From assembly GCF_021129235.1 (NCBI RefSeq), contig NZ_JAJOMA010000016.1, positions 62,001-126,000 of the forward strand: DNA of 64,000 bases, read 5' to 3'. This document shows, piece after piece, positions 39,766 to 49,261 of this stretch. A program made the position numbers and the translations under genes. Within the stretch, counting starts at the first letter, position 1. Each line of letters begins with the position of its first letter. Under the pieces are notes generated by a model. It saw only the letters and a list, made by a program, of their open reading frames with translations, did not search any database and had not been told where the DNA came from. The stretch comes from Kineosporia mesophila. GTDB taxonomy: Bacteria > Actinomycetota > Actinomycetes > Actinomycetales > Kineosporiaceae.

Positions 39766-40551
39766 ATGTTCGCCGACGAGCGCCGCCAGAAGATTCTCGA
39801 GCTGGTCCGGGCCAACGGCGCGGTCTCCCTGCGTGAACTCGCCCGGGTCGTGGGCAGTTCCGAGGTGACGGTGCGCCGTGACCTGCGGCTGCTGGAGTCG
39901 CAGGGGCTGCTCGACCGGCGGCACGGCGGCGCCGTCTCCACCGGTGGCCTGAATCACGAGCCCAGCTACTCGGAGAAGTCCGTGGTGGCGGCCCGGGAGA
40001 AGGTCGCGATCGGGGCGCTGGCCGCGGGCCTGGTGGAGGAGGGTGACGCGATCTGCGTCGGCGCCGGCACCACCACGCAGGCCTTCGCACGGCATCTGGC
40101 CGGGTTCCGCGAGCTCACCGTGATGACCAACTCGGTGCTGGTGGCGCAGGAGCTGGCCCGTTCCCGGGGCATCGAGGTGGTGATGACCGGGGGCACGCTG
40201 CGCGGGTCGATCTACGCGCTGGTCGGGTCGGTGGCCGAGCAGGCCCTGGCCGGGATGCGGGTACGGCGGGTGTTCATGTCGGGCAACGGGCTCACTCCGG
40301 AGCGCGGGCTGTCGACACCCAACCTGGTGGTGGCCGGGATGGACCGGGCGATGGCCGCGGCGGCCGAGGAGATCGTGGTGCTGGCCGACCACACCAAGAT
40401 CGGCCTGGAGACGATGGCGCAGACGGTGCCGTCCGACCAGATCGGGCACCTGGTCACCAGTGATCGCACAGCAGGGGACGCGATCGATCAGTTCCGGGCG
40501 GCCGGGACCGAGGTCCTGGTCGCGCAGTGCGCCGACGAGGTGGAGGAGTGA
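39766..40551 (+). CDS. DeoR/GlpR-family transcriptional regulator
   Basis: A 261-residue repressor. An N-terminal winged HTH ('RRQKILELVRANGAVSLREL', 'SSEVTVRRDLRLLESQGLLD', 'RRHGGAV') is followed by a sugar-phosphate-sensing domain ('ICVGAGTTTQAFARHL', 'VMTGGTLRGSIYALVGSVAE', 'VVLADHTKIG'). It lies between the divergent galK and the co-directional galT, so control of galactose use is the obvious inference. The effector may be a phosphorylated sugar. The length is standard. Confidence 0.92.
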   Translation: MFADERRQKILELVRANGAVSLRELARVVGSSEVTVRRDLRLLESQGLLDRRHGGAVSTGGLNHEPSYSEKSVVAAREKVAIGALAAGLVEEGDAICVGAGTTTQAFARHLAGFRELTVMTNSVLVAQELARSRGIEVVMTGGTLRGSIYALVGSVAEQALAGMRVRRVFMSGNGLTPERGLSTPNLVVAGMDRAMAAAAEEIVVLADHTKIGLETMAQTVPSDQIGHLVTSDRTAGDAIDQFRAAGTEVLVAQCADEVEE

Positions 40552-40560
40552 CGCATCTGT

Positions 40561-40585
40561 TGTCACTTTCCGATCGGTCATGACA
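40561..40585. promoter_or_regulatory. Imperfect dyad upstream of galT, candidate DeoR operator
   Basis: TGTCA (40561-40565) and TGACA (40581-40585) flank a central CGATCG, and the outer flanks ATCTGT and ACAGAT repeat the symmetry. The arms are off-centre by one base. It lies 16 bp before a TTGACA hexamer. No binding site for this regulator is known to me, so the link is inference. Confidence 0.4.
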
Positions 40586-40600
40586 GATTATGTTCGAGTC

Positions 40601-40629
40601 TTGACAGCAGAGTCAGGACCAGCGATTAG
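40601..40629 (+). promoter_or_regulatory. Predicted promoter for the small ORF and galT
   Basis: A perfect -35 TTGACA (40601-40606) is followed after 17 bp by GATTAG (40624-40629), a weak -10. The predicted start lies 5-8 bases before the ribosome binding site GAGGG of the small ORF at 40642. Confidence 0.45.
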
Positions 40630-40641
40630 CGAGGGTTTGCG

Positions 40642-40763
40642 GTGGCGATGATCCGCGACGAGACGACCATGGACGACGGCAGGCGCATCACGTATTACTA
40701 CGGATCGCCGGCCTCGGTGCCCGCTGACGCGGCGGCAGCTGTCGAGCAGGACGGTGAAGAGCA

Positions 40764-40767
<4 letters not shown>
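40642..40767 (+). CDS. 41-codon ORF coupled to galT, resembling a detached GalT N-terminus
   Basis: GTG at 40642 (GAGGG 6 bases upstream; an ATG follows at 40648) opens a short protein with 'TTMDDGRRITYYYGSPAS' and an acidic end 'VEQDGEEQ'. Many actinobacterial GalT proteins begin with a segment like 'TRLADGRELIYYD' before the catalytic domain, and this ORF looks like that segment. Its stop overlaps the galT GTG by 4 nt and is in another frame, so it is not part of galT as read. It may be a separate, translationally coupled peptide, or the product of an ancestral frameshift. Confidence 0.55.
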
Positions 40768-41758
<991 letters not shown>

Positions 41759-41762
<4 letters not shown>

Positions 41763-43468
41763 ATCAGGGGTCCCGCGGCTCGCACGGTCAGAGCCAGACC
41801 GACCACCAGAACGAGGGACGCCGTTCCCCACGGCGCCCAGCGCGTCCAGTGCCCTGCCAGGTTTCCCGCAATCCGGAACCTGAGCAGGGCACTGTTGCGT
41901 TCGGTGTCACGCAGCCGGTCGGCGAACCGCACCAGGAGCAGCCCAACCGCGGTGAGCAGCCCGGCCATGCCCACGCCGTAACCGATCACCAGCAGGATGC
42001 CGAACCAGGTCCGCCCCAGCCCGATCGCGCCGAGCAGCACGACCAGCGCGGACGGACTCGGGACGAGCCCACCGGCCACGCCCATGCCGATCAGGGTCAT
42101 CCGGCCGAGGGGGGTGCGGGAGGCGGTGGAGAGCTCGAAAAACCCGTGGCCGTGCCCATGACCGTGGCCGTGGCCGTGGCCGTGGCCATGTCCGTGGCCA
42201 TGTCCGTGCTCAATCTCGGGGACCACCACCGCCACTTCTTCCGTGATCATACGAACCTTCCCCACATTCACCTCGTGCCGGGGAAGGTTCGGATGATCAC
42301 GACCGGGGTTGGCAGGGGGGTGGCCGTGTCCGTGGCCGTGCCCGTGTCCGGGTTCGTCTCCCTGATCGGGACGTTCGGTCAGGTCGATGACGTGACCGTC
42401 CGCGTCCTTCATTGACCGCCGGGCCCGGACCGCCCCCACGAGAAGCCCGGTGCCGACGCCCGCGATCAGCAGCCCGCTGACCACGCCGAGGTAGGCCAGC
42501 ACGGTCTCGCCCGCGACGGCCGCCGCTGCGCTGAGCAGGAGCCCGAGCACGATCACGCCCGCGGTGTGGGTGATCGTCACGGTCAGGCCGACGGTGAGGG
42601 CGTCGCGCACGGTGCCGTTGCGGCCGGCGAGATAGGCGGCGATCACGGTCTTTCCGTGTCCGGGCAGGGCCGCGTGGGAGGCGCCGAGCAGCAGGGACAG
42701 CAGCACGGCGAGCAGTCCCACTGCCGGGGTCAGGTGGCGGGTGGCAGCCAGCTCATCGAAGCGGTGGCTGAGCGCACCGGTCCAGCGGCCCAGGATTCCG
42801 GTGGTCGGCAGATCAACAGCAGAGGACGCGTCGACTCCCGATCCCGGAACCACCTCCAGTGAGGCGGTGGTCAGGGAGAGGGGCGAGCTGAGCAGGTCGT
42901 TGGGATAGGCCCGCAGCTCCTGGCTGACCGTCGCGGCCGGCACCGAGGAGGCGGCCAGTCGCGCGCCGTTCCCGGCCGTGGCTGTGATCTCACGCCAGCC
43001 GACCCGGTCGGAGCGGTAAGTGTTCCGGAACTCGATCCGGGTCGACCCGGTCAGGGCCGGGAGATCGGCCTCCAGGGTGCACTCCAGCCGGCTGGTCTCC
43101 AGTCCGGCGGCACCGGGCCGATAGTCGAAACCGCTGTGCCGCGCCAAGAACGACACGGCCGTTCCGCCCACCTCGGCGCGGGTCGCGCGGGCCAGTTCCG
43201 CGCACGACCCGACGGCGTGGGCGGAGCGTTCGGCGACCGACACGACTCCGTCGTGGTCCGCGTCCACCATTGACCGCTCTTGCACCGTCGGAATCTCGGC
43301 GCTGTCGACGACCGCCCGATCCTCGATCTTTCCGGGCGAAATACTCAGCCCGTCGTAGTGATTCACGGTGAAATTGCCCAGGGGATGAGCCTGCGCCGCT
43401 CCGGCCCCGAGAAGGATCGGCACGGTCGTGAGCAAGCCGGTGGCGAGAACCGTCAGGAGGCGTTTCAT
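41759..43468 (-). CDS. NicO-family nickel/cobalt transporter with N-terminal extracytoplasmic domain and His-rich loop
   Basis: A 569-residue protein. The signal peptide (1-27, 'AAQA') precedes an extracytoplasmic domain (to ~230) with a canonical EF-hand loop 'DADHDGVVSVAE' at 69-80. A six-helix NicO/RcnA-like core follows, with 'GASHAALPGHGKTVIAAYLA' (metal-binding helix 1) and 'LVPSPSALVVLLGAIGLGRT'. Between the core halves is a long cytoplasmic loop of His-Gly repeats (about 373-455), interrupted at codons 390-409 by a palindromic DNA element read in frame. Last gene of the DUF4331-TPR-NicO operon, overlapping the TPR gene by 4 nt. The direction of transport (uptake or efflux) is not clear. 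Confidence 0.9.
42128..42212 (-). repeat. HG-dipeptide (6-bp) repeat tract
   Basis: The plus strand reads CCGTGGCCATGT/CCGTGG units in tandem, encoding about a dozen His-Gly pairs on the minus strand. A second, shorter tract (about 42312-42350) lies on the other side of the palindromic insertion, suggesting one original His-rich loop was split. Confidence 0.85.
42242..42301. repeat. Palindromic repeat inserted in frame inside the nickel transporter gene
   Basis: Arms of 22 bp (42242-42263 and 42280-42301) differ at one position and face each other around a 16-nt loop. The arm CGTGATCATNCGAACCTTCC resembles the intergenic element's CGTGATCATGCAAAACCTCC. The element is exactly 60 bp, starts on codon position 1 (codon 390) and adds 20 codons ('RDHPNLPRHEVNVGKVRMIT') with no stop. 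Confidence 0.85.
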
Positions 43469-44820
43469 CGTCCACCGTTCTGTGATTTCAGCTTTTCGAT
43501 GGTGCTTCTCGCCTGCTGCGCCCCGGCCGGTGAGAAGTACGGGTTGATGCGCAGGGCCAGTTCCAGATGGGTGCGGGCGGCGGTCCGGTCACCCAGAGCC
43601 AGCTCGATCATTCCGCGGTGGTAGCTGAAGGTCGCGTTCCGCCAGCCGAGCCGGCCTGCGATCTGGGTGTACCGCTGGGCCTCCTGGTCGTTCCCGGCCC
43701 GGTGCAGAGCCCAGGCCAGCGCGTCGGCCACCAGAACGCTCTTGCGACGCGACCATTCGGCCCGGGCGTGACGTACCGCCTCGGCGGGCGAACCGTGGTC
43801 GGCGGCGACCTGGGAGGCCATCAAATCGTCCACCACGCCGTTGGTCGCCTGGAGCCGGGTCTGGGCGTCGATCAGGGCGAACTGCTGCTGGGCCTCGTCG
43901 GGGCGGTGCATCAGCTGGAGCAGTTCGGCGTACTCCAGCAGGTACTGAGGCAGGGGCAGCCGGGCGACCACGGTGATGTAGTCGGCGCGGGCGGCGTCCA
44001 GGTCACCCGTGGCGACCAGCGCCCGGGCCCGGCCGGCGATCAGGGAGGCGTCGGTGGGATCGGCCTTCAGGCCCGCGCGATAGTGCCGCAGGGCCTGGGC
44101 CGGGTCTCCCTCGTTGAACGCCAGCTCGCCGAGATAGCGACGGCAGTAAGCAATGTCGGCCGGCTGCGAGGCCTCGGACAGGGCCCGCTCCAGCGCCTGT
44201 TCGGCGGCCTTCACGTCGCCGGCCATCTCGAGGTGGTACGAGGCCCGGGTGAACGACGGGATGCCGGGCGCCAGGTCCAGCATCTTCTGGGCCGCCTGAC
44301 GGGCACCGGCGTAGTCGCCGAGCTGGGTCAGCGCGTCGTCTTCCACTCCTCGGGCGGTGGCGTCGAACGGATCGGCCTTCTCGGCCTCGTGGGCCCGGTC
44401 GAGGGCCTGGGCGAAGTCGTGGCGGGCGTTGGCCAGGGCTCCGAGACCGGTCTGCGCTGCGACGTTCTCCTGCGGCCGTTGCGCCAGAGACGTCTTCAGC
44501 GCGCCCTCGGCCTTCGGGTAGTAGGTGGGGTCGCCGCTGATCCGGGCCTGCTGCACGTAGGCCGCGCCGAGTGTGGCCCAGCCGGTCGCGTCTTTCGGGT
44601 ACTCCCGCAGATGGGCCTGGGTGCGGGCGACGGCCGCGGCGAGTGATCCGTCGAACGGGGCGGCGGCCGGGCTTTCGAGATTTGCCGGGCTTTCGAGGTT
44701 TGCCGGGCTGACCGGGCCATCGGGATCGCCTGGGCCCCTCAGCACGGACACCCCCGCGGCCGCCAGGAGGAGAACCCCGGCGGCCGCGGCGATGAGCGGG
44801 GTGAGCGAACGGGTCGTCAC
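43465..44820 (-). CDS. TPR-repeat lipoprotein-like or membrane-anchored protein
   Basis: A 451-residue protein with one N-terminal membrane segment (about 8-27, 'LIAAAAGVLLLAAAGVSVLR') and about nine tetratricopeptide repeats over 70-450 ('GWATLGAAYVQQARISGD', 'AEQALERALSEASQPADIAY', 'ALRHYRAGLKADPTDASLIA', 'THLELALRINPYFSPAGAQQ'). I take the GTG at 44820; the longer frame runs back into the upstream gene and lacks coding character. It lies between DUF4331 and NicO genes, with a 4-nt overlap to the latter. Probably a scaffold for the metal-transport complex; this is inference. Confidence 0.85.
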   Translation of the reverse strand: MTTRSLTPLIAAAAGVLLLAAAGVSVLRGPGDPDGPVSPANLESPANLESPAAAPFDGSLAAAVARTQAHLREYPKDATGWATLGAAYVQQARISGDPTYYPKAEGALKTSLAQRPQENVAAQTGLGALANARHDFAQALDRAHEAEKADPFDATARGVEDDALTQLGDYAGARQAAQKMLDLAPGIPSFTRASYHLEMAGDVKAAEQALERALSEASQPADIAYCRRYLGELAFNEGDPAQALRHYRAGLKADPTDASLIAGRARALVATGDLDAARADYITVVARLPLPQYLLEYAELLQLMHRPDEAQQQFALIDAQTRLQATNGVVDDLMASQVAADHGSPAEAVRHARAEWSRRKSVLVADALAWALHRAGNDQEAQRYTQIAGRLGWRNATFSYHRGMIELALGDRTAARTHLELALRINPYFSPAGAQQARSTIEKLKSQNGGR

Positions 44821-44833
44821 CAGGTTGGGCGGA

Positions 44834-46525
44834 TCAGGCCGGCTGAGCCGAGGGACGCCGGGCCGGCGAACCCGGGCGCAGCTTGCGCCCCCGGGCCAGC
44901 ACGAGAGCGCCGCCACTGACGAACAGCAGCCCGAGCCCACCCGCGAGGGTCTGCCCGGTCTGGCCGCCCAGGAGCGACGAGGCCGGGTCCTGGGCGGAGG
45001 GGCCGCCGGACGCACCCGGGGCCGCGACCGCGGAAGCCGACTCCATCTGCGCCTGCTTGGCCTTCCAGCCGTTCGCCATCATCGTGTTCGGCAGCGGCAG
45101 GTACGGGAAGACCTTGCCGAACTTCTGACCGTTGGCGTTGACCTTGTCGCCGTCCTTCAGCGGAGCCACGATCTTGCCGGACTGCGCCGCACCGGCCACG
45201 GCCTGGAGCGAGATGTCGAGGACGTCGTCGGTGAGTCGGCGACCGTTCGGGAAGCCCTGGAAGTCACCGCCGATCACGCCGAGCCGGTTCGGGTTCTTGG
45301 CCGAGGGCACACCCATGTTCAGGCGCAGCATCTCGGAGGGGACGAACTTGGTGGCGTCCGCGTCGCCGTTCAGCACCTGAGAGTTCAGGTCGGCCTGGAT
45401 CGGCGGCGCCGTGCCGTCGAGCGTCGGCGCGCTCTTGGCGATCCCGGTGAGGTAGATCTCGACCAGGTCGTTGCGGGGCGTGGTCGGGATCTTGAGCTTG
45501 TAGATCGCATTCAGCAGGTGAGGCAGCTCGGGATCGAGCACCTTATCCACCACCGGCGTCACGGTGTGGTCGGTCTCCGGCTTGATCGAGTTGAAGGCGT
45601 CCTTCAGCCCGGCCGGGACGACCACCTCGTTGACCAGCGGGTTACCCAGCCGGGAGACCTGCACGTAGTCGCCGCTGGCCTCGGCCTGGCCCGGCGTCAG
45701 TGTCAGGGTCTGCTTCTCGGTGCTGCTCCAGATGCCGACCACCGGGTTCTTCGTGGCGTCACCGTTGATCGCCAGCGCCGACTTGGGCACCTGGAGGGCG
45801 ATGGAGTTGACGTTGTACCCGGCCAGGGTGTCGGTGCCGACCTTCTTCAGGTTGCCGCCGTAGAGCAGGTCGAAGACCCGCAGGTCGAGGAAGAACGGGT
45901 CGTCGGACTGACCCGCGAAGGTGCGACCACCCCCGTCGACCGTCTCGAACGAGGAGGTGCGCAGCTTGCCGTAGTTCGGGATCGTCGAGTTGCCGATGTT
46001 CGAGGGCGCCGCCTGGCCGGAGGCGATCGTGGTGGCCCCGGCAACGTCGCCGTCCACGATCTTCTGCAGCGTGTAGGTCTGCTTGAACAGCAGGTTCGCG
46101 TCGTCCAGCGAGGTGACCGGGCCGTTCGCGTACAGGAACGTGTCGGTGCCGCGGGAGTCTTCGGTGGTGAAGGTCCAGCGGTAGGTCAGGTCGGCGACCG
46201 CGTCACCGTCGTTGTCGATGTTGATGTCGTAGTGCGCGTTGTCCTGGAACGGGTAGAAGTTCGGGCCTCCGTTGGGCTCCTCGAACGGGATCCAGGTGCC
46301 GATCAGGGTCACCGTGTCGCTCTTGTCCGGACTGACGAACGCGTACACATCCGTGTTGTCGATCTTCGGGTCGCCGGCCGTCAGCGGCGCCTCGCGGTGG
46401 CTGGAGGCCGAGGCCGGCCCCACCCCGGCGGCGAACACCGAGCCGGCCGCCAGGCCGACCGCCACCAGGCAGCCAGTCCTCCGGCGAACCATCCTGACAT
46501 CAGATCTGTCTCGCTGATTCCGCAT
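44834..46525 (-). CDS. DUF4331 secreted protein with C-terminal membrane anchor
   Basis: A 563-residue protein. The signal peptide (about 1-40, ending 'GPASA') is followed at once by 'SSHREAPLTAGDPKIDNTDV', the hallmark DUF4331 start. Further family motifs are 'DDPFFLDLRVFDLLYGG' and 'RLNMGVPSAKNPNRLGVIGG'. A Ser/Ala linker, a hydrophobic helix ('AGGLGLLFVSGGALVLA') and an Arg-rich tail suggest anchoring at the outer face of the membrane. GGGGGAG lies 5 bases before ATG. It heads the operon with TPR and NicO genes, a grouping common in actinobacteria. The family's biochemical role is not known. Confidence 0.92.
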   Translation of the reverse strand: MRNQRDRSDVRMVRRRTGCLVAVGLAAGSVFAAGVGPASASSHREAPLTAGDPKIDNTDVYAFVSPDKSDTVTLIGTWIPFEEPNGGPNFYPFQDNAHYDINIDNDGDAVADLTYRWTFTTEDSRGTDTFLYANGPVTSLDDANLLFKQTYTLQKIVDGDVAGATTIASGQAAPSNIGNSTIPNYGKLRTSSFETVDGGGRTFAGQSDDPFFLDLRVFDLLYGGNLKKVGTDTLAGYNVNSIALQVPKSALAINGDATKNPVVGIWSSTEKQTLTLTPGQAEASGDYVQVSRLGNPLVNEVVVPAGLKDAFNSIKPETDHTVTPVVDKVLDPELPHLLNAIYKLKIPTTPRNDLVEIYLTGIAKSAPTLDGTAPPIQADLNSQVLNGDADATKFVPSEMLRLNMGVPSAKNPNRLGVIGGDFQGFPNGRRLTDDVLDISLQAVAGAAQSGKIVAPLKDGDKVNANGQKFGKVFPYLPLPNTMMANGWKAKQAQMESASAVAAPGASGGPSAQDPASSLLGGQTGQTLAGGLGLLFVSGGALVLARGRKLRPGSPARRPSAQPA

Positions 46526-46920
46526 ATGCGCTCCCCCGTTCCGGTCGGGCTCCGAGACCCGTACCGCGACTTCCCCTGCCAGAAACCGCGTCCCGTTGCT
46601 AATCGGTCACAGTTAGTGGTCTGACATCACGGAACGTACACCGCAGTGGACGTCGATCACCACTTGTGGCCCAACCGTCGTCCGCCTTGCTCGACATGAA
46701 TGACCCTTTCATCCGATGAATTTCGGCTTGATTGCCTCCATATCGCTCACGCTTGATCCGGAATTATTAGCGCTGAGTGACGATTTGCCTACCCAGAGCG
46801 CAAGTTGCCCGGCTGTGTCCTTGAAAAGAACATCAACGGGGACGGATGTGGCACGATCCGTGTCGTTCCAGCCACAATTTCCGGTTTCCACAACGTTGCG
46901 AGAAATGGGACGACACGAAA
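46526..46920. other. Divergent intergenic region, no gene
   Basis: About 395 bp between DUF4331 and the XRE-cupin regulator. The portion 46690-46900 is less GC-rich than the surroundings (e.g. GGAATTATTAGCGC near 46758). An open frame on the plus strand there (starting 46716) continues into the regulator in a wrong frame and is not a gene. Promoters for both neighbours are expected, but I could not place boxes reliably. Confidence 0.5.
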
Positions 46921-47559
46921 ATGGCGGACGCGGGGGTTCCCGGAACGGTCAGGTCGGTCACGCAGGCGCGCACGGTGCCGGCCAGCAGACCGGCGGGCAG
47001 TTTCGAGGCCGAACGAACCATCCGGATGATGGGCGCACGCGTCCGGCTGCTGCGCAAGCAGCAGAACCTCACGCTGAAATCGCTCGCCGACCGCACTGGG
47101 GTCAGCGTCTCGATGCTCAGCATGGTGGAGCGTGGCCTGGCCAGCGCATCGGTGGGCACCCTGGTGTCGGTGTCGACCGCGCTGGGCGTGCACATGTCCG
47201 ACCTGTTCGGCCCCGGTGACGAGGTCACCCGCTCCCCCGTCACCCGCGTCGACGAGCAGATGACGGCCACCACAGGAGCCGGCGGAGTTCACCGCATCGC
47301 CTACCGCGACCCGCGGGCCGGGGTGGAGATGACCGTGCAGCAGTACGTTCCGGGCGGCGCCAGCTCCGGGGTGCCCGAGCACTCCGACGGTCGCGAGGTC
47401 GGTGTGCTGATCTCCGGCCAGCTCACGGTCGAGCTGGACGGCGACGTGCACACCCTCAACCCCGGCGACTCGATTGCCTACCTGTCGTCCCGGCCGCACC
47501 GCATTGTCAACCGTGGCCCGGAACCGGCTCAGGCCCTTTGGGTGAGCCTGGAAGCCTGA
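46921..47559 (+). CDS. XRE-family regulator with cupin domain
   Basis: A 212-residue transcription factor. The HTH_3 domain covers about 35-90 ('VRLLRKQQNLTLKSLADRTG', 'VSVSMLSMVERGLASASVGT'), and the C-terminal cupin about 135-207 ('PEHSDGREVGVLISGQLTVE', 'LNPGDSIAYLSSRPHRIVN'). Members of this type control amino-acid, polyamine or detoxification genes with a small-molecule ligand in the cupin. The ATG at 46921 is preceded by a weak GGGA 11 bases upstream. The longer frame from 46846 lacks a ribosome site. The target genes are unknown. Confidence 0.9.
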   Translation: MADAGVPGTVRSVTQARTVPASRPAGSFEAERTIRMMGARVRLLRKQQNLTLKSLADRTGVSVSMLSMVERGLASASVGTLVSVSTALGVHMSDLFGPGDEVTRSPVTRVDEQMTATTGAGGVHRIAYRDPRAGVEMTVQQYVPGGASSGVPEHSDGREVGVLISGQLTVELDGDVHTLNPGDSIAYLSSRPHRIVNRGPEPAQALWVSLEA

Positions 47560-47760
47560 GCCCCAGCCCACCTCCGCTCCCCGGCCCAGCTCCCGCCCCG
47601 GCCTACCTTTCACCTTTCACCTTTCACCTCTCACCTCTCACCTTTCACCTCCAGCCCAGCCCTCACCCCGGCCGACCTTTCACCCCCAGCCCAGCCCTCA
47701 CCCCGACCCACCTCTCATCTCCAGCTCACCTTTCATCTCCGGCTCACTCCTCATCCGGCT
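47560..47760. repeat. Pyrimidine-rich tract with CCTTTCA heptamer repeats
   Basis: Nearly 200 bp is almost purely C and T on the plus strand with scattered A. From 47605 to 47651 it consists of about six tandem heptamers CCTTTCA/CCTCTCA. Longer 30-35 bp units (CCAGCCCAGCCCTCACCCCG) recur at 47651-47705. It sits just after the XRE-cupin stop, where a terminator would be expected. Such polypyrimidine mirror repeats can form triplex DNA. Confidence 0.8.
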
Positions 47761-48803
47761 CACGTCTGGTCTCCACCATCGCCCTCTTTGTCACCCGAGA
47801 CGGCCCCCGCCCGCCGCAGGTACGGCGCCTGCTTGGTCTGATGTAACAGACGATGGTGAAACTCACTCAGTGCCAATGAGTCACGGGCATATAGGTCGAT
47901 GCGGTCGGCCACTTCCGGCGGGACATCGTTGCGCCCTTCCCCGGCGATCCAGCGACGTAGCAACTCCGTGGGCTCATCGACTTTTGCAACCGGAAGATAG
48001 TGGTACAGCAACAGGTGGCTCATCACGTAGCGCCGGTCGTAGTCCAGATGGTTTGCCAGGAAATGCTTTTCCTGCGGTGTCAGATTGAAGTCGCGGCTCA
48101 GCGCCAGACCCAGATCGGCGAGGAAAAGGCTGCGGCCATCGGTCAGGACGTTGTGGAAATGAGCGTCGAAATGGACCATCCCGTGGGCACTCATGAAGTC
48201 CGCTGCCTCCGCCAGGCCTTGTTCCACCCAGGTCTGCGGCGCGGGATTGTGAGCCAGCCAGGTAGCGAGAGTCTGCGGCACGTATTCCATGAAGAGCACC
48301 AGGCTGTGCGTAGAGGCGGCGATGGCCTGCAACCGCCCTCTCACCGCCGCGGACCCTTCCCAGTGAGCGACGGCACCGTCGATACCACCGAACTCGGCCC
48401 CCACGTCCTGGGGAACAGAGTCCGGAAGGACGCGCCAATGGTAGAGCAGCGGAAACCCTGAGAACTGATTCGTCATAACCCACGTGGTACTGATGATGTG
48501 GGCCGCCAGCTCGCGCCAGGCACCGAAACCCGCTGACCCGATGCCGTACTGGTAGTACATCGGCAGATCGAAGAGGTTGGCAGTCGATCGAACGTTCTCG
48601 GGCAGCAGTTCCAGGTCGGTCATGGGGACCCTTTTGATGAAGACCATAGTTCCCCGAATCCGCGCCCGCCCCCATCGGCCACCGATACCCGCCCCCAGCA
48701 GGGTAGCCCCGGCCACAACCTCGCCAACCTGCCGGTCACTCAGGAGCGACAGATGAGAGGAAACGGACCGGTAGCCATTCAGGCGAGGAGTGCCTTCCAT
48801 CAT
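47760..48803 (-). CDS. Protein-kinase-fold phosphotransferase-like protein
   Basis: A 347-residue protein of the kinase-like fold. The Brenner-type motif 'GMVHFDAHFHNVLTDGR' (about 200-216) supplies the catalytic Asp and metal Asn, followed by 'LFLADLGLALSRDF' in place of DFG. An upstream 'VFIKRVPMTDLELLPENVRS' could carry the ATP lysine. Substrate unknown; it might phosphorylate a small molecule, lipid or protein. The ATG at 48803 has GGAGG 6 bases upstream, which beats the longer frame. Its base composition (about 60 percent GC by eye) is below its neighbours and its promoter is strikingly AT-rich, suggesting acquisition by transfer. Confidence 0.75.
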   Translation of the reverse strand: MMEGTPRLNGYRSVSSHLSLLSDRQVGEVVAGATLLGAGIGGRWGRARIRGTMVFIKRVPMTDLELLPENVRSTANLFDLPMYYQYGIGSAGFGAWRELAAHIISTTWVMTNQFSGFPLLYHWRVLPDSVPQDVGAEFGGIDGAVAHWEGSAAVRGRLQAIAASTHSLVLFMEYVPQTLATWLAHNPAPQTWVEQGLAEAADFMSAHGMVHFDAHFHNVLTDGRSLFLADLGLALSRDFNLTPQEKHFLANHLDYDRRYVMSHLLLYHYLPVAKVDEPTELLRRWIAGEGRNDVPPEVADRIDLYARDSLALSEFHHRLLHQTKQAPYLRRAGAVSGDKEGDGGDQT

Positions 48804-48821
48804 CAGAATCCTCCAATTCCA

Positions 48822-48870
48822 TTTCACTAAAACATTTTACATAAAATTTTTCAAAATATTTTACTAGCAA
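48822..48870 (-). promoter_or_regulatory. AT-rich promoter/upstream island
   Basis: A run of about 45 bp is over 80 percent A/T (TTTTACATAAAATTTTTC and AAAATATTTTAC), exceptional in this window. Several -10-like hexamers (TATTTT, TAAAAT) occur on the minus strand ahead of the kinase-like gene. This is also the kind of sequence bound by Lsr2-type silencers. Confidence 0.6.
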
Positions 48871-49045
48871 GGACATACGGCCGAATCTCTGAGCATCTAA
48901 CGCTTTGACAATGACTTCAGTGCAACCCAGATGCCAGCGGGACATCGCGTAGCCCTGGCCTCACCCCACCGTCCCGCCACCGCCGAGCGAGCGAGCGGTC
49001 AGCATCCGATCAAGCCAGTCACCTCAGCAGAGCATCCCGCCTCGT

Positions 49046-49061
49046 TCGCAAGTATGTTCGA
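49046..49061. promoter_or_regulatory. Candidate SOS (LexA) box upstream of the HNH gene
   Basis: TCGCAAGTATGTTCGA matches the actinobacterial LexA consensus TCGAAC-N4-GTTCGA at 10 of 12 defined positions. It is about 200 bp upstream of the DUF222/HNH start. The gap 48804-49261 contains no other gene I can support. Mycobacterial 13E12 genes are known members of the SOS response. Confidence 0.5.
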
Positions 49062-49261
49062 ATCCGTCCCGGCTACTACAGCACTCTTGCCTCAGCTTCG
49101 CAAGCTCGAAAACTCTTGCAAAATGACTCTTTCCAATTCACCCGAGCCACCTCTCATCCCAGAAATCCTCACGCGTCACTCCCGGTTTGAGCGGTCTTGC
49201 CTACGCAAAAATGACGTAGGCTGTGGACACCTGTTCGAACCAGGAGTGCGGGGGCGCGGTC

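Noticed and set aside
46716-47219. Open frame starting upstream of the XRE-cupin gene
   Set aside because: It runs into the regulator in another frame with a Gln/His/Arg-rich product and no ribosome site.
47538-47846. 102-codon frame across the pyrimidine tract
   Set aside because: Product is Ser/Pro/His repeats read from simple DNA repeats; no ribosome site.
49230-49245. GTTCGAAC-like palindrome near 49231 as a second SOS box
   Set aside because: It lacks the 4-base central spacing of the LexA consensus.
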